A stretch of 28,841 nt of DNA, taken from the NCBI GenBank assembly GCA_958430865.1, contig CAUDNR010000445.1, positions 2,544-31,384 on the forward strand, in the 5' to 3' direction. The notes beneath the pieces were generated by a model. That model ran no database searches. It was not told where the DNA came from and saw only the letters and a program-made list of their open reading frames with translations. The position numbers and the translations under genes were made by a program. Positions 19,424 through 28,841 of the stretch are shown piece after piece; the first letter of the stretch is position 1; each line of letters opens with the position of its first letter. Source of the stretch: Entrophospora sp. SA101 (taxonomy: Eukaryota > Glomeromycota > Glomeromycetes > Entrophosporales > Entrophosporaceae).

Positions 19424-20902
19424 ATGGAAGAAGAAATTGAAATAGTGACAGATAAAAGTGAAGTATCAGAAAATAATACTAAAAATCCGACTACAAATTA
19501 TATAAGTGTTAATGCTTTTGAAAAGCGAACTATAATTGATACACATAATGGACATCCAATTGATGAAATAAAGTGTAGTCCTAATTGTAAATTTTTAGTA
19601 ACTCTTAGTAAACAAGACAAATCTATCGCTGGATGGACAGTTAATCCTGATGAAGGAACAATTCAACAAGATGGTCATGATAATTATTTTAACACTGATT
19701 ATGTAGAAAAGACATGTATAATAGATGTTTCAGATGATAAATATATGCTTCTTCTTGTATGTGATGATTATTACAGTAAGTAAATATGATTATTTATGTG
19801 TATTATATTATTTATAAGCAATAAATAATAATAAAAATTTGCATCATTTAAAACTAATTTTATAGGATCACAATTACTTGACTTTTCAAAAAAACAAACG
19901 TATGATTATCCAATTGGTAGTGACTTCAAAGGTTTCATTACAAATAATGATTTTATAATAATAAGCCAGAATTCTTTATACAATTTTTCATATAGAAATG
20001 ATAAATTGGTTCATAAATCAAAATATCAAATTTATGGTTATTATCATAACATAAATACAGATTATTTTGTAAATTCTAATTATTTTCTATTAAGTGATAA
20101 ATATTCATTATTATCACGATGGAATCTGACAACTATATCATATCAAGATAGTTGTTATTTAATATGTAGAAAAAATCATACTGATATAATATTAAATCAA
20201 AACAAAACAATAATGGCATTATATTATAAAGATAATTCAAAAATAATAATTTACTCAATAAAACATAATATTATTATTTCTTCATGTAAGTATTATTTAG
20301 CTTTGTTTGTTTGTTTGTTTGTTTGCTTGCTTGTTTGTTTGTTTATTTATTTATTTATTTATATTATATTTATTTTTTATTTTACAGTTGAATTGGAAAA
20401 AGACATCACTATCAAAAAATTAGATTTTATTTATATAAAAAGTCAATTAGAATGTCTATTATTAATACTACATCATACAAGTACAAATAATTACATTTGT
20501 AAATTAATAGATCCTTATAATTTAGATAACTTTATAGAAAATACATATGAAGATAAAAATGATATCATATTTGGATCAACCATATCAGATAATAAAATAT
20601 TTATGGCTATTAACAATCAAATTTACATTAAAGAATTTATTAACAAAGAAAAATTAAATGATTTTCAACAAATATGTATAAAAAATAGCTATTATTTATA
20701 TTTATATATAGGACGGACATTAAGTGAAATGTACAATAACAAAGAAATTAATTATGAGGATAGTGAATTTGATATTGAACCAGGAAAAACTATTAAATGG
20801 TCAATAGAGTATAATAGTAATAATCGACATATCAATATAAAAATTCAAAAAAAAATTGATTCTTCTTCTAGTACGAAGATTATATATCTGCAAGGTTTTT
20901 AA
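19424..20902 (+). CDS. WD40-like N-terminal domain protein, 428 residues, probably truncated
   Basis: Three exons were read: 19424-19775, 19866-20285 and 20388-20902. Introns of 90 and 102 nt are both GTAAGT...AG and phase 1, and all joins are in frame. The N-terminus is acidic. Residues about 42-75 (NGHPIDEIKCSPNCKFLVTL, then AGWTV) look like a WD40 blade. Later blade-like strands include DNYFNTDY...CIIDVSDDKYMLLL and KNHTDIILNQNKTIMALYY. In Glomeromycotina, proteins starting like this often carry an ion-channel domain after the propeller; that link comes from memory. Here the frame stops after KIIYLQGF, no membrane segments follow, and a microsatellite begins 75 bp later. It is either a short soluble version or a gene that lost its 3' half. 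Without splicing, intron 2 would read as a false hydrophobic segment. Confidence 0.7.
20302..20362. repeat. TTTG/TTTA microsatellite within intron 2
   Basis: Tandem GTTT, GCTT and ATTT tetranucleotides fill the middle of the second intron of the WD40-like gene. The frame stays open across it by chance. Confidence 0.75.
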
Positions 20903-20976
20903 AAAACAAATGCATAAGTTGACAAAAAATACAAACAAATTAACATATTAATAAACAGAAAAGTTTATTAACTGAG

Positions 20977-21127
20977 TTATTATTATTATCATCATCATCA
21001 TCATCATTGTTATTATTATCATTATTATTATCATTATCATTATTAATGTTATTATTATTATCATTACTATTATTATTATCATCATTATTATTGCCATCAT
21101 TATTAGTATTATTATTATTATCATTAC

Positions 21128-21181
<54 letters not shown>

Positions 21182-21520
21182 CATTATCATTATTATTATC
21201 ATTATTAATGTTATTATTATTATCATTATTAGTATTACTATTATTATTATCATTATTATTATTATCATTATTATTGTTATCATTATTATCATTATTGTTG
21301 TCATCATTATTGTTATCATTATCATTATTAATGTTATTATTATTATCATTACTATTATTATTATTATCATTATTATTGTTATCATTATTAGTATTATTAT
21401 TATCATTATTATTATCATTATCATTATTATTATCACTATTATTATCATTATCATTATTATTATTATTAGTATTATTATTATCATTATCATCATCATCATC
21501 ATCATCATCATCATTATCAC
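20977..21520. repeat. ATT/ATC trinucleotide array, about 540 bp
   Basis: An uninterrupted array of TTA and TCA triplets with higher-order order. Blocks such as TTATTATTATCATTA recur, TCA-only runs cap both ends, and rare ACT, GTT and GTA variants recur at intervals. It is open on both strands by composition only. It begins 75 bp past the WD40-like stop. Confidence 0.9.
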
Positions 21521-21612
21521 TCTCCTACAAAAAATAGACATATTTGAAATGCGTGTATGAATATATGAATGTAGTATTTATAAATATATATATATAATAT
21601 AAATCATTCTAT

Positions 21613-21923
21613 TTAAATCACCTCTTCAAAATAAAATGTTTGCATTGTATCTGAAATATTTATAATAATATTATTCAAAGATTTAATTAAATCCACTTCG
21701 GAATTTAAAAAATCTCTGACGCTTTGGGGGGTTAGACGATGGACCTCCCCCAATCTTTTTATGATTTGAGTTGTAAATCTAAGTAAATGAAAAAGATAAA
21801 GTTATATATAAAACTAGAGTAACGACGAGTGGCGGGCGATAACCACCACCACCATCCTTAAAACACTTACTCATCATTCCTCGTATTATTTTCTCTGCTT
21901 CTTAAATTTTTATAATTGGACAT
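21613..21923 (-). CDS. Two-exon 72-residue protein using the cassette first exon
   Basis: I do not recognise the family. Exon 1 (21923-21871) starts MSNYKNLRSRENNTRND and ends two bases into a codon at GTAAGTG. The 92-nt intron (21870-21779) begins with the shared G-rich block and ends ACTTAG. Exon 2 (21778-21613) completes the codon and reads FTTQIIKRLGEVHRLTPQSV, RDFLNSEVDLIKSLNNIII, then ISDTMQTFYFEEVI and TAA. The 54 exon-2 residues have no low complexity and look helical, with Leu/Ile at 3-4 spacing. There is no signal or membrane segment. The basic exon 1 is encoded by repeat copy 3 and the body by flanking DNA. A small helical subunit of a larger complex is possible, but no partner is suggested by the neighbours. 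The gene is easily missed because each exon is short. Confidence 0.6.
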
Positions 21924-21960
21924 TTTTTTTTTAAAAAATTAAATAAAAGTTTGTTGTTTA

Positions 21961-21993
21961 ATCGACGACGCGTACACATTAATTATTTATCCT
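21961..21993 (-). promoter_or_regulatory. Shared core promoter of the cassette, copy 3
   Basis: On the minus strand GGATAAATAATTAATGTGTA precedes the ATG at 21923 by about 50-70 bp, matching the block at 12306-12332. Confidence 0.5.
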
Positions 21994-24012
21994 ATTGGTT
22001 TTTTTTTTTGGTAGGACAGACGCGAATGATTTTTTTTTTTCTTGGAAAGACAATTTATTTATTTTTTGACAGAGTCCAAGGTGACAAAACGTGAACATTG
22101 TTGTTTGTTTGGTTTGGGTCTCCTAAAGAAACGTTTTAATAACTAACCAGAGGTACTTTTTTTTATTTGTATTGATATGTATGAGGTGCCTTTTATTTTA
22201 GCTTATAAATATTTTAATTGGAATCAAAACGCGGAGGAGATCTTGCTGGGTAATTACAAGATTTTCATTGATAATATTTTGCTTTGCGTAATCGTAATAA
22301 TAATACTAATATTATATTATTATAATTACAAGATGTCAAGGCAGCATTAACTGTTGAAAAAGAAACATTTTGGTATGCGATGTTTGATTATCGGAAACTT
22401 ACAGATGTTGAAGCACGCACGCTACCTTGAACACTTTACAGTCATTCACACACGTTTCTCATGTACATAAGGCTAATCTGACCACGTTTCTCCCGATGAT
22501 ATGATGATGTTGAAATCTGGGGGGGGGGACGCAAAGCTCTGGAGTTTACCAAGACTGCATCAATTGTCAATGACACTTTCACTAATCTTCCCTGACCAGA
22601 GAAGGCTGCTGGCATGCTGGCCGAAAAGTTGCCTGCAACAATCCCACCTCTGGGGTAAGGATGGTTCTGTGACCAAGTTGCAACTCTGCTGATGAATTGT
22701 AGTGCCATGTAAATATCCAGATCCATCAAAGCAACAAGAATCTGCAACTTGTTTCAAGCACAGGAGGTCACAATTCAGAGCAGGGTTTGTGGTCCTGAAA
22801 TTGCATTTGGACTCTGATGTTAAAAGGAAAGTTGTAAATAGTGTTTGTTTTGTATAATCATTTTCCTAAATTCTTTGTTTTTTTGATTCTAACCAATTTA
22901 TAATTTTGGATAGGGGATTGAACAGGGTTTTTGCCCAATCAGTCCCCCTGTCCTTTAGGTTAAAATTATCACATGATTATATACATCTTTGTCAGCAATA
23001 TGGCCAACAAGAAAAAGTCATAAAATGGTTTGGATTTTGGTATGTTATGTTATAAATTAATCATTTTTCATAAATTTTCTATTTCTCTTTAATTTTTGTT
23101 AACCAACTGAACTTGTTATTTAAATCAACTTTATTCTAGTGAGAGAGGGTGATAACACAATGCAAGCACCAGCTATCAGTGATTAATGCCCATATGGTGA
23201 CAGTCAAGCCTGGTCTGAGGGGAAGATAAGGGAATGTTTTGTCCAAAGCCTTCCAACAGAGGGCACCCTTACCTGTGGAAAAAAATTTACAGTTATGAGG
23301 CGTGCTTAATTGCACCCAAACTTGTGTTGGTGATAGGAAATTTCAATTAAATCTGACATCTGCAATCAACATCAGATTTATTATTCATAAGGAACTACAA
23401 TTGATAATCAGGAAGAATAATTTATTATTGTGAACCCCAGAGATCTGGGTATACACGCATTATTAAAAGTTTGTTTATGCATGGCCTTGGTATTGTTACT
23501 ACCTGGGTGATGCAATTGTTTGTTATGTCAATTATGATATCAAATGTATTGCATAATAATCATGACCAATGAATATTTGATGGATGGAGGCATTCGCATA
23601 CAAGGAAACAAAGGAAATGATTAAATGGTAAGTCATGTTTGTTTTGTTAAAAAACATATGATTAATTATACAATAAAAAAAATTGCATTGAATCCAAAGA
23701 CTGCATCACTATGTCAATCAAGCTATCAAGCTGTTATGTTTGTGCATGATTTAAAATTCTTTTGTGCTAATTTAAGGTCCCATTTTCTTTGCTTATATAT
23801 AATCTATTGGTTCTCTCTTTACTGGCCAAATTGGGTAATGGGGTATCAGCAAATATCAGAATCTGATTATAATATTCTTAATATTTTTATCATATTGTCT
23901 AAAAGCTTATTTGTAATTAAATTGTTGGTTAAATATTTCTAAAGCTCTTTGTGCTAAAATAATATCATATCTTGAGTAGCAGTTAGGTTTCTATTCAAAT
24001 GTTTATTTGAGT

Positions 24013-24182
24013 AAAACAAATAATTCAAGTAATAATAAAATGAATAAAAATGAACAAAATGAACAAAACGAATAAAAACGAACAAAACAAATAAAACAAA
24101 TAAAATGAATAAAATGAATAAAAGCAAATAAAATGAATAAAATGAATAAAAGCAAATAAAATGAATAAAAGCAAATAAAACA
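24013..24182. repeat. GAATAAAA minisatellite, copy 3
   Basis: The counterpart of 14750-14925, with AAAATGAATAAAAGCAAAT-type units. Confidence 0.75.
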
Positions 24183-24184
24183 TA

Positions 24185-24367
24185 CAGTCAGAACTCGTTA
24201 AGGCAATGCTTTGATAAACTGAATATACATGATAAGCCAATGTTGTTTTATTATCTTCCTATCAAATTTACCTCAATAAGCTGATTTTATTAAGGTTTTT
24301 TAAATTGAAGATTTTTTTTTTTGAAAATATAGACTTTGGTTTAATGAGTTCTGATGAGTTCTGACTG
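24185..24367. mobile_element. pogo-like MITE, 183 bp, with visible empty site
   Basis: The left end CAGTCAGAACTCGTTAAGG and the complement of the right end CAGTCAGAACTCATCAGAAC share 12 perfect bases. TA flanks both sides (24183-24184 and 24368-24369). Copy 2 of the host repeat reads through without it (CTTGTATTATGAATAGAAA at about 14936), showing the unoccupied TA. The right end carries a 10-bp tandem duplication of GAGTTCTGAT. Confidence 0.85.
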
Positions 24368-24905
24368 TATTATGAATAGAAACCATGCATTAATATTAAT
24401 ATTAAAATCAATAAATAAACAAACAAATAGCTTTTATTGCGAAATAATTAATTTTGTTCCTTTGGTGTTAATGATTGAATCAACCACACAAGTAGTAGTC
24501 AATTTAAACAGCATTGTTTTTAAAGAATTTATTCAAAAAAATATTATTTAAATGTATAAAGTTTAGTGATTTTTAATGTTGCAAATTTTTTTGATACATC
24601 AATCTCAGTCCAAAATCAATCATATTTTATATACTTTAAAGTTTTATTTCTTTTTTTGATAAATAATAAATAAATTTATCCATTTGTTTATTTGTTTAGT
24701 AGATTCAAATAGATTTTATTAGAACAACAAATGGTACACTACAGCAAAAATTTCAGAGAATCAATAATGCAAAATCATGTGTAATAAGTATATATAGCTT
24801 GTAGCCTAGGGTCCTGTAGAATATGCATGCAAAATTTTTGTGTTTTCTGATTTTTGCTATGTCATTTATTTAAAGGAAATTCAATTATTTTTTTGAAAAA
24901 AAATT

Positions 24906-25510
24906 TAATCACACATAATTTGCAGTATACTTATTATGTTAATTCAAAATAATGATTCTAGAAATTTTTTCAATTGCTTTTTTAGAAATTCTATCTTAAT
25001 ATTTATATGATCAATAAATCTCATCAAAAATAATAATTTCAACAATTCAATTTTTTTTTTTTAGAAATAAAACAATAATTTTCTAAAAATAATCATTTAT
25101 TATTTATTAAAACCTGTTTTAGTACGATCAATAAATCTTGGATTATTGATTGTTATTTCTTTTTTTAATTAATAAAAAAAAAATAATTTCGTCTATTTTT
25201 CAATCATTTATTTGTTATCTGTTTTAGTGTAACAGAAAATTTAATTGTTACAGCTGAGTCATGTATCACAACGTGTGTATACATTTTTTAAATACACACC
25301 AATCATAATCACTTTTAATTTCACCCAATTGCAATTAAATTCATTTATTTGTAAAACTAAAGATAATATACATATATATAAGAAAGGTTTGTAGTTTTTT
25401 ATGCAAACAATTTCCTTATTTGTATTTCTTTGGTCAAGATTGACAAGGTTTTTCATAATGAAATGAACACAGACTTTCCATCCAAACTTAACTTAATGAT
25501 CTTGGATAAC
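24906..25510. other. AT-rich stretch, no gene seen
   Basis: AT-rich sequence with repeated AAATAATAATTT-like words and the phrase GATCAATAAATCT twice (25009 and 25126). A 65-codon minus-strand frame at 25259-25456 has no recognisable feature. Second exons of the copy-4 cassette should lie here, but no in-frame exon was found. Confidence 0.35.
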
Positions 25511-26205
25511 AACTAGAATAGCAACCACCACCTTGGAAAAAAAGCAATACTTGCCCATTACTGCCAGTGATGTTACTTTTATTTCTTCTTTTTTGGTTGG
25601 TGTTTCCGAATACACTTGACATTTTCAAAAAAATGAAATAATAATAAAGTGAAATTAAGGAAATTAAGGGAGACGTGATGTGATCAATATATGATTTTCT
25701 CCATGTGAGATGCTATGCACCAATCATTTTTTTCCTTTTGAGACACTACGTGTCTTTTTTTTTTTTTCCTTTTCAAAAAAAAATTTTGGTATGGACAGTT
25801 TCAAAGACACGACGCGTTGTTTTACTATAAGTTTTAATTTTTTTTTTACACAATAGATAGCCTAAACAGAACTCGAGGCAAAACTTGCATGATTGGTATG
25901 TATGTTTTCATGTTGGTTGTCATTATTATTAATATTGTCATTTATTATTAATATTGTCATTAGGTAAATGTCTGTGTTGGAGATTTTTCACACATGTGGA
26001 AAACTGCACACGTGTTCTTGGACTTTGGAAATGTGAGGCAACTCAATCTGTAGTGTTTCATGTCGTGAACCAAAAGTGGTCATAAAATTCAGCTGCAATC
26101 AACATTTATATTATCATATGGAACCTTTGTTTTATTCAACCATTCTTTTCATTCCTCGAGCATATAAGGCTAAGCTGACTCGCATCCCCCAATGATATTG
26201 TGAGA
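25511..26205. repeat. 5'-cassette repeat, copy 4 (diverged)
   Basis: AACTAGAATAGCAACCACCACC at 25511 is the intron block. A minus-strand first exon follows, then poly-T. Next comes a diverged match to the GGAATCAAAACGCGGAG region (AACAGAACTCGAGGCAAAAC). At 26164 ATAAGGCTAAGCTGACTCGC and CCCCAATGATA match CACAAGGCTAATTTGACTTG and CCCCGATGATA of copy 2. Similarity ends near 26205, where LTR-like sequence begins. Confidence 0.6.
25555..25622 (-). CDS. Cassette first exon, copy 4, with GC donor
   Basis: The ATG at 25622 opens 22 codons (MSSVFGNTNQKRRNKSNITG, then SN) plus two bases, the same phase 2 as the cassette exons of copies 2 and 3. The donor reads GG/GCAAGTATTG, so T became C relative to GTAAGTG, while the rest and the following GGTGGTGGTTGC intron block are kept. 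GC-AG introns exist, but no second exon in the right phase was found toward 24900. It is either an unfinished gene model or an abandoned first exon. Confidence 0.4.
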
Positions 26206-26729
26206 TTGTAAACCATGGACCAACCAATTGACCATTAATATTGACCAATTAGAACTAACTTACTACGGAAGTCATGTGATGCACTGAATATTACAATCAT
26301 CTTTCTATATTTATTGCAACGGTTGCACGTCATGTTACACATGTATATCATTACATCATTTCTATTTTTAACTTATTTTATGACATAATTATTTACTTCG
26401 AATTATTAATTCAATTATTTGTAATAATGACTCATAGGATTACTCATTATGAGTCATAGCATTAGTAATTAATGATTAGTAAGCTAGTATTACAGAAAAT
26501 AGGATTAATAAGCATATTTTATTGGACAAAATATTGTAAAGGTCATGTTATTTGTAATACCTCAAGAGGTATAAAAAGGCTTGGTTTTAGACCAAGTGAG
26601 AAGGATAATGTGGATCATGTTAATAACATTCATAATAATCTATAACAATTGAATAAATGGGGGTTTTTTTTCTTTTTTTTTCCCCTCCTGTTGTTAATAA
26701 TTAAATAAACATATTTTACCTTATTACAT
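26206..26729 (+). mobile_element. LTR-like segment (solo LTR candidate)
   Basis: It begins TGTAAACCATGG near 26209 and ends TTATTACA. It holds TATAAAAAGG at 26570-26579 and AATAAA at 26652-26657, the promoter plus polyadenylation layout of an LTR. It interrupts repeat copy 4. No flanking target duplication was found, so the limits are approximate. A pair of inverted TGACTCA sites lies upstream of the TATA. Confidence 0.3.
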
Positions 26730-26731
26730 AA

Positions 26732-26859
26732 AGACTAGTGCCGTAAATTATGATGATGGTAGTAATTGTATTTACAGCATATAAAAAGTGGTTGCAATTA
26801 CTTTTGCGACCACTTTTGCAACCATACTTTTTCCTTTTTTGGATTACGGCACTAGTCTT
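26732..26859. mobile_element. Tc1/mariner-type MITE, 128 bp
   Basis: AAGACTAGTGCCGTAA at 26732-26747 is exactly inverted at 26844-26859, with TA on both flanks (26730-26731 and 26860-26861). The interior has GTGGTTGCAATTACTTTTGC and its partial inverse ACCACTTTTGCAACCATA. It is non-coding. Confidence 0.8.
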
Positions 26860-27250
26860 TATTATTACAAATTTTTACATAGTTAATAGGAAAAGCCATT
26901 GTGGATTGTTCCATGGTCCTCTCTGATGATTTGTGGCTGGCCACTAACCATTAGTTAGGAACCCCTCCCCGTTTGATTGTTCTATGCTGTTTGTAGGGAC
27001 GCCTCAAGTGGTATAGTTGTAAATATTTCTTGTATATATTCTTTTTATTTTATTATCTTAGGCTTGTGCCAGCAGTACTTGGCATTAGTACTGTAGAGAG
27101 AGAGAGAGAGAATCGCACTAGAGGGTTTTGAGTAGGCTCTGAGCTGTGTGCCAATACAGAGGCCTGGTATAGAGTATTGAGAACCCTGAGCTGTGTGCTG
27201 ATACAGGGAGATTTATATATTGGACTTTTTCATTTATTTTATTTTATATA
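26860..27250. repeat. Dispersed repeat related to 4148-4265, with GA run
   Basis: 26935-27060 matches 4148-4265. Then a (GA)n run lies at about 27096-27113 and two copies of CTGAGCTGTGTGC (about 27139 and 27187) about 48 bp apart. It is probably retroelement debris. No open frame is seen. Confidence 0.5.
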
Positions 27251-27680
27251 TTTATTGGACACATCACAAGCCGTATTTTACACACTCACAGTATGCAATT
27301 TAAAAATTTATTATGTTAATTTTAGAGTTCATCTTTCTTTGCTCTTGTAGGTTGCATTTTACAAATCAAATTATTTACCTCAATGTAATAACCATTAATT
27401 TTTAAGTTTCAAAAATTAATTGTTATTTTGAAAAATATTGTGAGTTACTTTTCAACAAGATAAATTATGTGTTTTTGAACAGTTACTTTAATTATTGTAA
27501 AAATACAAGTTACCTTTATTTCTTAGAGGATAATCCTTTTTATGTTAAAAATACATAATAATATATAAATAATAAAATATAAATAAACTGTAATTAATCT
27601 TATTGTTATAACCTATTTGGAAGATATTTTGAACATAATAATAAACAATAATTGATTATCTCAAATAAATTAAGTAAATT
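27251..27680. other. AT-rich stretch, nothing recognised
   Basis: No gene, repeat or structured element was found. Confidence 0.35.
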
Positions 27681-27785
27681 TTGTATGTGAAACTGAAACT
27701 ATGTGAAATCTAAAATTTTGGCTAATTTGAATTTCATGTATATACGTGAATTGCAAATTCACATAGATTTCATTTTCATGCACAA
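27681..27785. mobile_element. TTGTA-ended MITE, copy 3, 105 bp
   Basis: TTGTATGTGAAACTGAAACT at the left and the complement TTGTGCATGAAAATGAAATC at the right. It shares TTTGGCTAATTTGAATTTC and GTGAATTGC with the copies at 8640 and 18557. It is shorter by about 17 bp. Confidence 0.65.
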
Positions 27786-28099
27786 CAAATATAAAATATA
27801 AATCACCACATGTGATTTGTTACAGCAATAATGACATTTTCTGTTTATTATCAATGATGATGTCTTTTCTTATTTTGATTATTAATGACAATAAACCAAT
27901 TTGAATCTAAGCCATAATTATTTTTCATGGGGAAGTTGACCAACAAGTTGCTGAACAATAATATCTTTTAAATCATTTACCTAAAACTATTCAATTAATT
28001 CGTTCAAGTTTAATTCCTTTCCTTCAATTTTAAAACAATTATAAAAAACTACAAAGTGAACATAAAATTATAAAATTATATATATAGGGATAAGTGTAT

Positions 28100-28841
28100 A
28101 TGAAAAGTAATAAATATAATGGTTCTAATGAATATGAAAAAGCCATTGATTTTTTAGAAAAAGGTTGTGATTGTGGTTGCTCTTCAAGAATTCCCAAAGA
28201 AGAATTTGCAGAATTAAGGGAATCCTTTCAAGCTCTTTCCAAGTCTGAACAAAACATTTTTAATGGCATGGATCAAAGCAATAGGTGGTGGATCAATAAG
28301 CACTAGTAGACACCTTAAAAGAAATAAAAGAACTTTTTATCGATGGGATCACAACACACCTCTTTGTCAAAAAACTTATCTCGATATGCTAGGAATTGGT
28401 AGAAACTACTTTGAAAATATCACAAATCATCTAACAAGCCATGTTCTTTTACCAAGAGTTCAATTACAATGTAAAAAGAATGCCTCAATGGAAAACTAAA
28501 ATTGGTAATTGATAAAAATGTTGCTGAATTAGTAAAGAATTTTCTAGAAATTATGCAGAAGTTCATGGATTACCAAGTCCAGGAAGAAGTAACAATAGAA
28601 TAACTCAATCTATTGTATTCTTACCAGCTGAAATGAGTTATAAATCAATGCATAGAAATTTTCTAGCTGGTCTGGAAGAAGATAACAAATTGAAATCCTT
28701 AAAATATGATGCTTTCAGAAAATTATGACATCAATTGACACCAGAAATTCAAATTATGAGTCCAAGGACTGATTTGTGTGATACTTGTCAACATTTTAGA
28801 GATGGTTTACATTATAATGCTCACCAAGAGGAAGAAGCTAA
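28100..28841 (+). pseudogene. DDE-type transposase-like gene, frameshifted, runs off the edge
   Basis: The ATG at 28100 starts a protein with the N-terminal cluster GCDCGCSSRIPKEEF, then LRESFQAL. The frame shifts near 28260 to continue AWIKAIGGGSISTS and RTFYRWDHNT, near 28470 to LNGKLKLVIDKNVAELVKNF, and near 28547 to NYAEVHGLPSPGRSNNRI and on to DLCDTCQHFRDG. A TGA at 28726-28728 replaces the expected Trp codon before HQLTPEIQIMSPR. The CxCGC start, the EVHGLP motif and the DLCDTC motif belong to a eukaryotic transposase-like family whose catalytic core would follow; the family placement is from memory. Three frameshifts and one nonsense codon make it dead. No terminal repeat was found upstream. 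Confidence 0.7.

Larger units (their letters stand above)
21812..24905. repeat. Dispersed 5'-cassette repeat, copy 3 (long, about 3.1 kb)
   Basis: Collinear with 12139-15455. It begins AACTAGAGTAACGACGAGTG and ends near the shared CCTGTAGAATATGCATGCAA and ATTCAATTATTT stretches. It differs by lacking about 270 bp, by an inserted segment near 22685-22735, and by a pogo-like MITE at 24185-24367. The minus-strand first exon at its left end belongs to the 72-residue gene. Plus-strand frames are broken. Confidence 0.85.

Noticed and set aside
20948..21541. Poly-Ile/Met and poly-Leu/Ser frames of nearly 200 residues
   Set aside because: Direct translation of the ATT/ATC array on both strands.

Overview
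The window looks like nuclear DNA of an arbuscular mycorrhizal fungus (Glomeromycotina, Rhizophagus-like). It is very AT-rich, has short GT-AG introns, and carries a decayed protein kinase lobe and a WD40-like N-terminal protein of types expanded in these fungi. It is packed with small inverted-repeat elements. No rRNA, tRNA or CRISPR array was recognised. All exon structures were read by eye from splice signals and reading frames.

Layout. 1-500: a small Ser/Pro-repeat gene (+). 500-3130: exon-like minus-strand pieces and a kinase relic whose 5' side is cut by a hAT-like MITE. 3300-4900: repeats and MITEs. 4930-5943: an intronless Asn-run plus Gln/Pro-repeat protein. 6300-6870: a Tc1-type transposase relic and another MITE. 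7100-8175: minus-strand coding scraps. 8369-9365: first copy of a dispersed repeat. 10273-12265 (-): a five-exon DNA topoisomerase IB gene, the best-supported gene here. 12139-15455: second, long copy of the repeat. 15907-16110: possible one-pass membrane protein. 19424-20902: three-exon WD40-like protein, followed by about 540 bp of ATC/ATT microsatellite. 21613-21923 (-): a two-exon 72-residue protein. 21812-24905: third copy of the long repeat. 25511-26200: diverged fourth copy. 26200-27250: LTR-like and other repeats. 28100-end: a broken transposase gene running off the edge.

The main observation is that one dispersed repeat carries, at one end and on the minus strand, a promoter, a start codon, a short Lys/Arg-rich first exon and a splice donor followed by a conserved G-rich intron block. 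In copy 2 this first exon splices in frame onto topoisomerase I. In copy 3 it splices in frame, with the same phase 2, onto an unrelated small protein. Copy 4 keeps the ATG and phase-2 exon but has a GC donor. Copies 1 and 5 have AGG where the ATG should be. The repeat therefore looks like a 5'-cassette that supplies promoter and first exon to different downstream genes.

The topoisomerase is itself unusual. The residue matching catalytic Arg590 of human TOP1 is His, and most of the coiled-coil linker before the active-site Tyr is missing, although the remaining frame and all splice sites are intact.
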